From Coprinus comatus (lineage: Eukaryota; Basidiomycota; Agaricomycetes; Agaricales; Agaricaceae), in NCBI GenBank assembly GCA_034638255.1, contig JAWPGT010000125.1, forward strand, positions 1 to 47,622: 47,622 bases of DNA, given 5' to 3'. Positions 35,217 through 45,802 of the stretch are shown one piece after another. The notes under the pieces were generated by a model. That model did not search any database. It was not told the DNA's origin and saw nothing but the letters and a program-made list of their open reading frames with translations. Made by a program: the position numbers and the translations under genes. Positions within the stretch are counted from its first letter, which is position 1. Each line of letters begins with the position of its first letter.

Positions 35217-36964
35217 TCAAACTGTCTGCCGTAAATCTTCATCAACAACGTTTGTATTCCCATCACGACATTCGTTCTCCCTCCCACGTGCTTCCTGAAG
35301 TGCCTTTACAACTCCAAAAACGCCACTCCACATATCCTCCACCGAGTCGGAACCATCCAACGTCTGTAGTTCAGGAAACATCACATTCAGTCGCTTTCCA
35401 ACCCCAATCCAGAATTTAAAAAATCATCCAACTTCCACTGTGCACCCGTAAAACTCTTGCACGAACCAATGGAGGAAGGTGGGGAGCTAACAATCCTTAA
35501 TATCTTCAATGGATGATAAAGTGGGTTTTCTATGCCTAGGACATCGCTAGCCTGGACATTGACAGCAAGTTCAGCAATGTGTAACGAAGGTGCAGCTTCA
35601 GCGATATGACGTAGACGAACTAAGTCAACCTTGGCGGTATATGGTAGTCGTAGTGTCCGCAAGGACGGCCAGATGTTGTTACTAGTACCCTCTCTGAGGC
35701 AACTTGATAAAATATCGATACCATTCAAATCCTCCAAACCAGAGATTCGACCATTCTTGATCTCCAACACACGGAGACATTTCATTTCCTTCATATGCAG
35801 AAGATTGCAGAATGTATCTGACCCAACATTTATTACGAGAGTCTCCAACAACCAGAACCTATCAAACCCATCCGTGAGTGAATCGTTGTGCAACGGAAGC
35901 GATGTTGAAATTGTCTTAGAGTTCTTCTTCTTTCTTGAAACGGGTGAACTGGTAATAGTCAGGGATTTGAGCACTGTAGTCCTCAAATCGCGGATGAAAG
36001 TGAGGGCAATACTGAGATCGTTTGAGGAAGCTAGGTATATATTGAGGCCTTCCAAATTGGGAAGAAATTCTCTAATTGCATACGGTCTTGAGACAAGCGT
36101 TCGGACAGTTTGGTCGAGTCAATAATATTGCCTTTGATATGAATAGACATAATCTGCAATCGATGAAGAGGTCGCAAGAAACAGAGGTCCTGGGCACTGC
36201 CCACTTCCACCGGTGTGTCCAGCCTAAGTTCTCGAAGGCTTTCAAATTTCGCTATTGAACAAAGCCATGTTTGTGGGACCTGTGGAAGACTGCGGAGTGC
36301 GAGTGTCTGTACATTGAAAGCAGTGCAGGCAAGATCGGTTAGGAATATGTGGATTGTGGATAGTAGTTCGACGACATCTGGTGAGATATCCTTTTCCCCG
36401 TTGCTGTCCATGATATTAGAGTAACTACAATCATAACAGCGAATGGTGGAAATTTTCTTGCTGGGCATAAAAGTGATGTCCACATGTTCCAAGGTCGGAG
36501 AAACGATAAGAGGAAGGTAATGCGCGATGTTGTTGTTTATGGACATTAATACCTGGAACTTGGACAGTTGGGGAAAAAGGGGTTCTCCTTTCAGTAGCCT
36601 GGCGAGGCGCACGAGGGATGTTGTCGTGATATGTTTCGTCATGGTGCCCCCAGGTATTTCCTTGTCTATGTTCCGAACAGAGTCGGCTGCTTTAAGGACT
36701 TTGGCCCATGACTCTGGATCACAAATGCCGGACAATGCCTGCGTCAAGGTAACATGAGATACCGCTCCCGACCGCAAAGGGTGCTTGGACGTACAAAAGA
36801 ACTGTCGTCTTCCTTCAAGTTTGAGAGTAGTTTCAGGAGCGACGTGAATGATGTTATTGTATCCCAGGTTTCGAGAGCAGCAAGGCTCACGGATGGTGCT
36901 AGCGACGATGTGGAGGTAGAGATCACAGCTGTATTGCAGCAATTGTCCGAGGTACGAAGGTCAT
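35217..36964 (-). pseudogene. Family 2 copy 5 (single-base lesions)
   Basis: Exon 1 begins near 36964 (MTFVPRT), with a probable one-base lesion near 36928, and contains LAALETWDTITSFTSLLKLL, again the F-box-tail-like helix. The intron (donor GTACGT, acceptor GACGCAG) leads to ALSGICDPESWAKVLKAADS, equivalent to LLVGPATPESW in the intact copy. The body is open to about 36070, where one base is missing before EFLPNLEGLNIYL. It is open again to about 35410, where a T7 appears as T6 before KFWIGVGKRLNVMFPEL. The end is at 35217. Apart from these lesions it is full length. Confidence 0.7.
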
Positions 36965-38072
36965 GGGCGATTTAAAAGAACCCGAACACCGTGACCACTA
37001 CGAAGCCTGAGACAGAAGTTCTAAAGCACGGCGTGTACTATAGTGTCAGGATTCTTGAAACGATTTGACGGTAAATATTAAACGGCAGAAGAGTTAAATG
37101 AGAGAGGTTAACGTTTCGCAGAGTCAAGTAACGCGCTTACCTACTTGATGCATGATGTTCCCACGGAAGGCTGCATTTAGTGTCATCCCTTTTGCTACAT
37201 TAAATGCTACAAGTTAAAACCCATGTATCAAGCATTGCGGTAACACTTCGTTGAACCCCAAACTGAAGTTCCTCCGGCATCCATAATCACCATTACACCT
37301 CTCGGAGTGATCGCACTATTCAGCTGAGGACTAAGGACTTATGACTCCCTTAATACCTTTAACAGATGATTCATGAATTTTAGTATCACCCAAAAGTTAA
37401 AACATGTTCCGCGTACCATAGTTATATGAAATAACAACTCGAATATATTTTTGGTGTCACAGATTGATCCCTTGAATTCGAATCTCGATATACTGCAACT
37501 GTTCCCAAATGCGATAATACACCCTACATAACAACAGGAAGAGAAAAGAGTAAAAAAGAATGTCGTGGGACTCAATAACCATCTCCGTCACTTCATACAT
37601 TAGGACATTATCAAATACTGGAACCTAAAATTAGAACAGCTCGTAAACCAAGTCCTCTATCGTCCAGCTCTTCAGTGCGCTAATAAGCTCCAAATTCAAG
37701 TAAAGAATGTCATTTTCATATTCCAAGCAAGGCTCAAGATCGCCAAGTACACACCCAAGTAATTCTGAAGACGCGAATATCACATCTGAACATGTATGCC
37801 CCATCCGAGTTTTAGCGCCAGTGTACGAATCATTAAAACTCATTTATTCATTATTAAATCAACTTAGAGTCAAAATTTAACTCCTTTAGCTGAAGAGAGT
37901 ACCCAGAGCAGATCAGAATATTCCCCCGTATGTTCATAGTCATAGTAAGCTTGGGCAAGAAATGGCTAAGGACTTTTGACGTTGGCTCTAAAAATAGAAT
38001 TTCGCCACAGTTCTCAACTACCCTCATTATCAGGCGCAATCTACATCTGATTTATTACTCTATAGCCCCGAC
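36965..38072. other. Gene-poor stretch with unassigned minus-strand ORFs
   Basis: 1.1 kb without a gene I can name. Three consecutive short minus-strand frames (37575-37339, 37843-37631, 38039-37854) have Leu-rich segments such as LSHFLPKLTMTMNI that could be eroded LRR sequence, but I could not align them to either family. The promoter of the zinc-finger gene should lie at its right end. Confidence 0.4.
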
Positions 38073-39140
38073 ATGACAAGCACCAACCAACCGTCAATAG
38101 GTGAAGAGATGGTATCGACAGACCTTCCCGTTCCACCGGAATACTGGAATTATTCTGAATATGATGGAAGCTCTACTGTGAAAGAAACTGGCGATCAAGA
38201 TCATGAACTTTTGCATTATGAAGGACCTCCAGAGGAATACTATCGACAACCACAACGTCCTGTTCCTACCCCGCAAGAAAACTTAGACATGGATTTTGGT
38301 CGTACTCCAACTCAAGCAGCTCCCCAACCAGCGGTTCAGAGTGAACACCTTGATGAGACGAGTGGTGGGAGTGGAATACAAGCTTTAAGCATACAAGAGT
38401 CGGATAAAGAAAGTGAAAGTCGAGTGGAGAAGACTTCCCGGAGGGGTAGGAGAAGTAGTAGCAGGAGATCACGAGGTGGTAGAGGGAAAAGCTATAGATT
38501 TGTGTCGGTTAGTACAGGAAGAATATTCGAGGATACTGTTCCATCTGTTGAAGTTAATGTGGAGACCCCAGAAGCAAAATCAAAAGGCAAGGGTAAAGGA
38601 AAAGAAAAAATTGTGGATGACGAAAAAGAGGCGGAGATTAATCAATACATCGAGAACGCCACAAGGTTAGAAAACGAGATATTGCAAAATCTTAGCATCT
38701 TTTCGACCACGGATGACAACCATGGTGAAGGAGGTAGTAGTGGCGTGGGGACAAGTAAAATGGTCGAAGCTACTCCAAGCAACACCAACAAGGACACTAA
38801 ACAAAAACTATTTACATGTCCTGAACCCACATGCCACGTACGTTTCAAACATAACGCTGATATGCGGCGACATTGGCTCTCCCATATAAAAGAGACTGTT
38901 CTACTTTTACCAGAAGATGAACGCCTTTTAAAGCTGATTGGATCTCATGCCTGCCCAAAATGTGGAAAACCGATGAGCAGGAAAGATTCCGTTAAAAGGC
39001 ATTTAATGGCAGATGCTTGCGGTAAGAAGGAGCCTCCTGTAAAGAGAAAGAGAGGGAGAGAGTCAGAAGAAGGAGAAAATTCAGGCGACGATGGACCAAA
39101 AAAGAGTAAAAAAGATAAAGAGGATGATAATGATGATTAG
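38073..39140 (+). CDS. C2H2-type zinc-finger protein
   Basis: Single-exon, 355 aa, probably a nuclear DNA-binding regulator. The first 240 residues are polar and low in complexity, with acidic patches and a basic Arg/Ser segment (RRGRRSSSRRSRGGRGK, residues about 123-139) that could act in nuclear import or nucleic-acid contact. Two fingers sit near residues 249-312: CPEPTCHVRFKHNADMRRHW has the normal Cys2His2 layout, while CPKCGKPMSRKDSVKRHL continues into ADAC, so its last ligand is probably Cys rather than His. A lysine-rich KRKRG tail ends the protein in acidic DDNDD. The start is the first ATG of the open frame. No target can be inferred. Confidence 0.8.
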   Translation: MTSTNQPSIGEEMVSTDLPVPPEYWNYSEYDGSSTVKETGDQDHELLHYEGPPEEYYRQPQRPVPTPQENLDMDFGRTPTQAAPQPAVQSEHLDETSGGSGIQALSIQESDKESESRVEKTSRRGRRSSSRRSRGGRGKSYRFVSVSTGRIFEDTVPSVEVNVETPEAKSKGKGKGKEKIVDDEKEAEINQYIENATRLENEILQNLSIFSTTDDNHGEGGSSGVGTSKMVEATPSNTNKDTKQKLFTCPEPTCHVRFKHNADMRRHWLSHIKETVLLLPEDERLLKLIGSHACPKCGKPMSRKDSVKRHLMADACGKKEPPVKRKRGRESEEGENSGDDGPKKSKKDKEDDNDD

Positions 39141-39607
39141 CGTAAATATTTCCCCTCGGCCTCCGAAATGTTTTGATTCTTCCTTCTCTAATATTTTCTG
39201 TTTTTTTCTTTCTTTCTTTCTTCCTATGTCCCGCTGATTGAATGTTGTAGTATTATATTATGATCCCCACTGCCTATTCTTTTAATCTACATGTTTGTAG
39301 TAGCCTCTTACCGTGATAAGGAACTCTTGTTAACGCCAATTTGGAGTAGATTGGATCGACTTAGCTTGGGTGATTTTTGTCGGCTTTGTTAGGTCCCGAA
39401 GTCCTGATTCCTCTTCAAAGATTGTCATAGACCAAAGGAACATTTCTTAGAGAGACACCAGTTCGACAGCCGGTGGCTGTAAAATTTGATAGGCTAGAAC
39501 AATGTCGGAGACTCCGAGAGATATATCCAAAAAGATCCTCGATGAATTCGGAAAAAGACAATAACATAAAGAAAAACGTACAACACGCAAACACCTTGAA
39601 CAATAAA
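39141..39607. other. Convergent 3' region with a TTTC-rich tract
   Basis: Lies between the stop of the zinc-finger gene (+) and the stop of the SURF6 gene (-). It contains a pyrimidine tract with TTTC repeats at about 39201-39233. No exon seen. Confidence 0.6.
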
Positions 39608-41222
39608 CTATTTCTTACCACCACTACCACCACTCTTACCCTTTCCAAAACTCTTCCCTTCAAATCCAGGTCTAGATTTTCCCTTCCCAGACGACGTTCC
39701 CTTCTTCTTATCTTTCCCTCCATTTTTCCTACGATCATTCCTAGCTGCGATGTTATCCGCTTTCTTCTTTTGTTTGGCTGCCATTGACGCTTGCACTTGT
39801 TCTTTTTTCTCCTCCCTACACATTTGCGCATAGATTCAGAAAACATAAAATATTGTTTTGGAGATTATGGAAACCCACCAATTTTTCTTACTCTTCAATT
39901 TCTCCTTCTCCTTCCTCCTAGCGGCTTTCTTCAATCTACCTTCATCATCTCTAATTTTGACACCCTCCAATCTAGCTTCCGCCTTCTCCCACTTCTCCTT
40001 CTCTTCAATAGCTTTCCTCTTTTCTTCAGGTAATGAAGCTAATTTTTGTTTACGTGCGGCAAGTTGTTCGAGAGCTTGTTGAGGATCGGTTGTTGTTTTT
40101 AGTTTGTCCACATGTTTTGATGAGTTGGGTAGACCGGAGATGTTGCCGAATGAGACGGTTGTTAATTTTGATTGGGGATCGGTGTATTTTTGTTGGGTGG
40201 ATCGTGGATTTTCGGAAACAAGGAGTTGAGTCTGATACGAGTAAGTACGCGATCAGTTTCTAGTATCGTTTGTCCAGAGACAAGAGAAATAGATATATAT
40301 GTGTGGTGTGATAAAAACGTACCTTTGTGGTATTTCCTCCCTTCCTCTGATCTTCCTTCTTATCCTTGTTTTTCTTCCCCTTCAACTCTTCTTCTCTCTT
40401 AATCTTCTCTTTCGTTTCTTTTCTCCTTCTTTCTCTCATAGCTGCCCTCTGACTTCTTCTCTCTTCTAGCAATTCATCTTTACCACCTGCTTCGCTTCCA
40501 CTAACACCACCAGCGCCGTTGGCATTCACGTTACGAGAAGAATAACCACCACCATAGCCAGCATTATCATTCGTTCCTCCGTACCCATACGAATTATATT
40601 TTCCACGATTTCGAAGTTGAGCTATGCGTAAATGAAGTTTTTCACGAAGAGCTTCGATTGAACTTGATTCTGGCATTGCCACTATTTCCTCATTGTCGTC
40701 ATTGCTTCCATCACCTCCGTCCTTTTCATTATCACTTAGGTCAACATCAACATCCATTTCAATTCCTTCATCGTCTTCAGAAGAATCATTATCGGAAGTG
40801 GCTTTTCGTTTCCCTTTTTTGGAGAGTTCTTTTTGTAGGTCGATTATTGATTTGTTATTCGATGGGTCGAGCTACATAAAAAAGTAATACAATGTCAAAA
40901 GGTAGTTGTAAGAAGAAAAAAAATGAAAAATGAACCTTTTCTTTCTTCGCTTTCTTAGTAGCTTCCTTGATAGCTTGTTTCGGTGCCTTTTGTTTTTTAC
41001 TATGTTTCTGATACTTGCTCGCCGCCTATTACAACCATCATTTCGTATAAGCATCCAATAACAATAACCAACCAAAATGAACGAAATAAAAGAGAATCGA
41101 ACCTGTTCTTCAGTTTCTTCTTGAACAATATAATATTTCGCGGGTATCAATTTCAAAAGTTGTTCAAAAGCAGAGTTATGTCTGTCCAAAGACGTTCTCA
41201 GCTCAGCCACAGGAGTAGGCAT
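39608..41222 (-). CDS. RRP14: SURF6/Rrp14-type nucleolar ribosome-biogenesis protein
   Basis: Nucleolar protein needed for early pre-rRNA processing of both subunits. Five exons by eye: 41222-41103, 41025-40936, 40871-40323, 40231-39879, 39815-39608; they total 1320 nt, 439 aa, all in frame. The N-terminus ([20 protein letters not shown], then PAKYY) is the Rrp14 N-terminal domain. An acidic stretch with [16 protein letters not shown] and the helix [17 protein letters not shown] follow. The C-terminal SURF6 domain is a long Lys/Arg/Glu coiled region ([38 protein letters not shown]) ending in [11 protein letters not shown] and [15 protein letters not shown]. The last intron is phase 2, so Trp is split between exons. 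It diverges from PTPA across 117 bp. Confidence 0.93.
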
Positions 41223-41339
41223 AACTCCAGACTCCAGACACCGAGGGGAGTTGAGATTTTGATGGAAGAGAGAAGAGGAAATGTGAAAAGCTAGGGTTAG
41301 GGTTTGATCCTAATTTGTTGCACACATCTCACAGCCGAA
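41223..41339. promoter_or_regulatory. Shared promoter between SURF6 and PTPA genes
   Basis: Only 117 bp separate the two start codons on opposite strands, so one compact bidirectional promoter must serve both 5' ends. I see no clear TATA box. Confidence 0.6.
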
Positions 41340-42954
41340 ATGGATTTGTCATCAACCATGACGTTCCAACCGCTACGCAAGTATATCCTCACAAAGGATC
41401 AACTAGAATGGTTTCAGACTTCGGACACTTATCAGAAACTGATAACATATATTGAAACGTTGAATGGAGCCACTGTTGGAATTAAATTGACGGATAGTTG
41501 TGAAGAATCAGAGGTGTGGCGTAATCTTATCTCTGCTGTCTTGGGATTTTAAATGTGTTGATACTAATTCATAACTGTTTTCGCTAGGGAGTTAAAGCAA
41601 CACTTAAAGTGCTTGATAAAGTTGACCAAATATGTAAAGAAATACCAGCTGTAAGTAACGCTGCATCAAGATTCGGTAATCCAGCTTTTAGAACGTTTTA
41701 TGATAAAATTCATGCGGTGAGACTTTGTTCTTTTACGCGTGTGGTTTCTGGTTTAATTTACCATTGGTATTGGGATAGATTTCAACTGAACTTCATGAAA
41801 CATTACCTGGATTACCCAAAGAAAGTATTGAGGAAGTATCAGGATATTTCAAAGAGGCTTGGGGGAATCGTGCTAGAATTGATTATGGCAGTGGAATGGA
41901 GTTGAATTTTCTTTGTTGGATGTAAGCAATCTATGCAACCAATTTATGAGTTCCCCTACTAAAATCACTATCTAGGTATTGTCTAGAGCAATTGGGTGTA
42001 TTTGGACCTAACGATCACAAAGCGCTGGTCATTCGTGTATTCTGGAGGTAATCGTATAAATCGTTTAGTCCGTGAAACACAATCTAACACACATAAATAC
42101 GTATTAGATATGTCACAGTAATGCGTTCTCTACAATCAACATATTGGTTAGAGCCTGCCGGATCACATGGAGTATGGGGATTGGACGATTATCATTTTCT
42201 TCCCTTCCTATGGGGTGCAGCTCAACTACGAGGTACGCTGTCCATCTAACCTGCTAAAGTATCAAGAGTTCTCACAAAATTCATCACAGGTCATAAATAT
42301 ATTCGACCAAAAGCTATCCACGACCCAGAGGTCGTCGAAGAATATTCAAAACATTACATCTATTTTGCTTGTATCGCATTCATCAATTCTGTGCGTCCTT
42401 CCTTCTCTTCACTTCTTTCCTCACATAAGGCATATTCCAGATCAAAACTGCTTCACTACGATGGCACTCCCCAATGTTAGATGACATATCCGCTGTACGT
42501 CTTCCCTTACCCTTACCCTTACCCTTACCCCTATCTTCTCTCTCTCTTATTCATAAACATTAACACTCACCACTTAATTTTTACACAGGTCAAAACATGG
42601 GACAAAGTAAACTCTGGAATGATCAAAATGTACAAAGCAGAAGTCCTCGGAAAACTCCCCGTAATCCAACACTTCCTATTCGGTTCCATAATCCCCTACA
42701 CCGGTCCTCCTCCACCATCACAAACATCAATAGATTCTAATGACCCACATTATGGTCATTCTCATGCTCATCAAGAACATGGAGAAAAGGATTTGGGTGG
42801 AGTAGGACAAAGAGAAACAGGTTGGGGTGATTGTTGTGGTATTCCTGTACCTTCAATATTCGCTGCTGCTGCGGCTGAAGCTGATAAGGATAAGAAGAGA
42901 ATTCCGGGTGGGGAGTTGAGAGGTGTTGGGATTAGACCTGTTCCGTTTGATTAG
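41340..42954 (+). CDS. PTPA: PP2A phosphatase activator (PTPA, peptidyl-prolyl isomerase)
   Basis: Activator of type 2A phosphatases (Rrd1/Rrd2 in yeast), a helical prolyl isomerase of cytoplasm and nucleus. Eight exons by eye: 41340-41513, 41588-41716, 41779-41921, 41976-42047, 42108-42232, 42290-42390, 42441-42494, 42589-42954; they sum to 1164 nt (387 aa) in frame. Hallmarks: [68 protein letters not shown], and [20 protein letters not shown], then [13 protein letters not shown]-terminal tail of about 75 residues with a His-rich [10 protein letters not shown] and an Ala run extends past the core. The start at 41340 (MDLSSTM) is preferred to an upstream ATG at 41304. It is intact and serves as a second quality control. 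Which of the two yeast paralogues it matches I cannot say. Confidence 0.95.
42504..42530 (+). repeat. Interstitial telomere-type repeat (CCCTTA)4.5 inside a PTPA intron
   Basis: Four perfect CCCTTA units plus CCC, the complement of TTAGGG, lie within the last PTPA intron (42495-42588) just after the donor GTACGT. TTAGGG is the usual telomere unit of filamentous fungi. Confidence 0.85.
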
Positions 42955-43635
42955 AATTGTTTCACCGGATTTAGGGCCTCACCTCTGGTTTTGGCTGGTG
43001 CTTAATAGTGAATATGGTTACACTGCTGTTGGGTTCAAGTTTCAATGATACTTTAACATGAAAATTGTATATTGTATACTGTACATAATACTTGAATGAT
43101 TTTGAAAACTGGATGGAGATGGTTTACACTTTAGAAGGGCCGAAGTTGGTGTTAGGTTTTGTTATAGATGTGTGGTCCAACCCGCCCGATTTATCACAAG
43201 ATACATGACAGAAGACTGAAGCTACAACACTACTCGCAGAGCCAGATCCAAGTCCCACCCTCGAATCATACCACTCCAATACTTCGGCTTATATTTTGTG
43301 TTGCTACTGAATCTCACAGGTTCAACAACTTCCTCTTGAAGAGGACACGATCTCATAAATAAATTGCAAGACATTCATGAGAAAAGATGCATGCTGTTGA
43401 CATCGGGAGCATGTATTTTTATCCATGTGTTCTCGAAATTTGCGGAACACTAAAAACCAGAAGGAAAAGATTTTTTTTTTTGATTCCTACAAATAACCAT
43501 GGTAAAATACATCACCGGAAATCAATTTCATCAGTTATTCTACAGTACAAGATATTTTCATTCAAAAAAAAAATGCGCCTGAAATTACCAGTATACTCAT
43601 CGAACTCCCAAAAGGAGGAATAATACAACTAGAAA
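42955..43635. other. Intergenic, PTPA to the outlying F-box/LRR copy
   Basis: Two convergent 3' ends with A and T homopolymers (near 43471-43481 and 43566-43573). No exon or RNA gene seen. Confidence 0.5.
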
Positions 43636-45354
43636 TCAAGCCGAATTATTCCTCTGAAGGAAAGTCCAACGATGCATAGCACTTCCATGACTCAACGTTA
43701 TCAACATTTGTAATTCCATATGAAAACAGTCCAATTGCCAACTTGAATATATGTTGCCGTTGATAAGTTTTAACATTGGGAATAGCGCCATCAATTTTTC
43801 AATGAAGAGGACCTTTTCTGCAAAGTTTAGATCATTTGTATGGGTGTCGTATATGAATCCTATTTGATTTAGGGGGCAGATGGAAATGTGCTCCGGGGGG
43901 ATGATTAGATTTATGAGAGACCTTGAGGTAATCGGTATCTCGAGTTCTTCAAGAAATGGAAGATAAGTGGAGAATATAATGAGGCTTGGAACATAACACC
44001 GAATGGCGTATCGCCCAAGTTTAAGTCTTCGTATGCGCGGCCATGAATTAGTCATCCTCCAAAGACCATGTAACTCGAAGGAATGTAACACATCTTTTAT
44101 GATGAAGGATGTTATCGAGGATTTTGACAGTATATGTTCCATAACAGTGACATTAATTGATTCAGTTTGTAACTGACCGCCCCCGGGCCTGAGTTTGGAG
44201 CGAAGGGACAGTTCCTTGATGTTGGGAAACATTGAAAATGAACTTGTTAAACATTCCGTCCAAAAAGCTTGGTGATCAGAAAAATGTGCAACCGTGATTT
44301 TGAGTGATGTGATAGAGGGTAAGTTCATATGACAGCGACGAAAAAAATGTCGTATATCATTACAACTTCCTAGGATGTGAATACTCTTTAGCGTGAAGTT
44401 GAGATTCGAGGGTAGAACTGATTCTGCCACAGGTAAGACAGAGAATATATCCAGGTCCACTTTTAGGTACTCTAGCACTGGAAAATGGTTAAGAAGGTCT
44501 GGGAGTATTACATGGGAGGATTGTTGCATATCAGGGTTATGGATGAAGCCATTGTTGGTCGGCCTCAAGCTAAGTCTCCCCTCAACCCTGCGAATCGAGA
44601 AATTAGATGGAAGGCTTTGATTGATGAATATCCTTGATATTCGATAGAAGACAATCCAATGGATCGTTCATCGAGCATAGTGAAGACATGCTCGAAGTCC
44701 GGTCTATGTGTTGCATGAATTCCAAGATGCGGAGGTCCAGATTGTAGATCCTTGAACGTGATTCGTTCCAGAGAACAAGAAAGGAGAGGGTAAATCAGGT
44801 GTCCCCATGCCCACCCGGAACCTTCTCCCAGTAGAATTTCCAGCGACCTCAGGTTGGGTAAAAGGACCTGTAAGCAACCCAATAGGCCAAACAATAAGGT
44901 CCATAGAGTTGCTTCCTTCATTTGCTGCTCGTGATGTAGCAAAGGTCGGAAGTGCCTGATGCGAGACAAATGGTCTTTCATCCGGTTACGTTGATCCGAT
45001 GTGATAGAGTTTATCTCTCTCTGACAGCAAAATATAAATATAAATTATTTGAAGGAATTGAGGATGCATTACCCAGCTTCCCTCAGGCCATCCAGGAATA
45101 AAAAGTACCGCTTGACCACCTTGTAGGTCAGTGCATGAAGATAGGATAGGTTCAAGAGTGGTCATATGCTTCCATAAAGCATTCAGACCAAGCTCAGAGA
45201 AACGCGATGAAAGCAAGGCAATGTGTAACAATGCCTTTCTTTTCATCGAAATCTCTTGAGGCTGATCCCACTTGAGATCCACTTGTAGATGACCTACAAT
45301 GATACCCCAAATGTCCGAGTCTAGAACAGGAGCCGAGTTGGAGGTAGAGGCCAT
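43636..45354 (-). pseudogene. F-box-like/LRR family 1, outlying copy (one frameshift)
   Basis: Exon 1 45354-45073 (MASTSNSAP, 94 codons) contains DSDIWGIIVGHLQVDL and LLSSRFSELGLNALWKHMTT, the clearest F-box-like signature in the window. It ends in GSW before GTAATG. Exon 2 begins at 45020 (REINSITSDQRNRMKDHLSR) and is open to about 44570, where a run of five G expected from the frame appears as four (44578-44581 on the plus strand). It then continues open to 43636 (LPSITSLKITVAHF, MFPNIKELSLRSK, LPFLEELEIPI). This single lesion separates two frames that together span the full family length, about 560 residues. It is either a very recent pseudogene or an intact gene with a homopolymer error. 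Confidence 0.72.
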
Positions 45355-45802
45355 GAATTAACTGGTGCACAAAGCAAGAGCGAAGTTATCGATGTAGGTG
45401 TGAGAAAGATCAGGAGGTATTTCCATATCGATGCACTACAGAATCTATTTATTGCGCTTGCGCATTACCATCGATGTCGTACATATATGCTCATTTATAG
45501 AATGAACAAGTGAGTTAACATGAGCGCACCTCATTTCCTCAACAAATAATCCATGAGTAAACCCGGAGAACAGATCCAGGTAGTACACATAATTCTGCAG
45601 CTAGTAATTGTCCATTGGGTCCTGGAATGTTGAGAGGAAATGTGATATCTCAGAAACGCTGGCGTAAGATTATCAATCGTCATTGGTGAATGTTGAAATG
45701 TACTGTTGCGGAATGAATATAAGAGTTACACCACAAGTACGTGAGGGAACACGAAGGATTGGCCAGAAACGAACATACATGTTCTATAGAAATTATGCTT
45801 CG
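45355..45802. other. Intergenic, no feature seen
   Basis: Presumed promoter of the copy at 43636-45354 and 3' region of the WW-domain gene. A short plus-strand ORF at 45683 overlaps the latter antisense and has no recognisable content. Confidence 0.5.

Noticed and set aside
37339..38039. Additional family 2 copy upstream of the zinc-finger gene
   Set aside because: Three short Leu-rich frames do not align to the family's conserved blocks and no exon 1 is visible.
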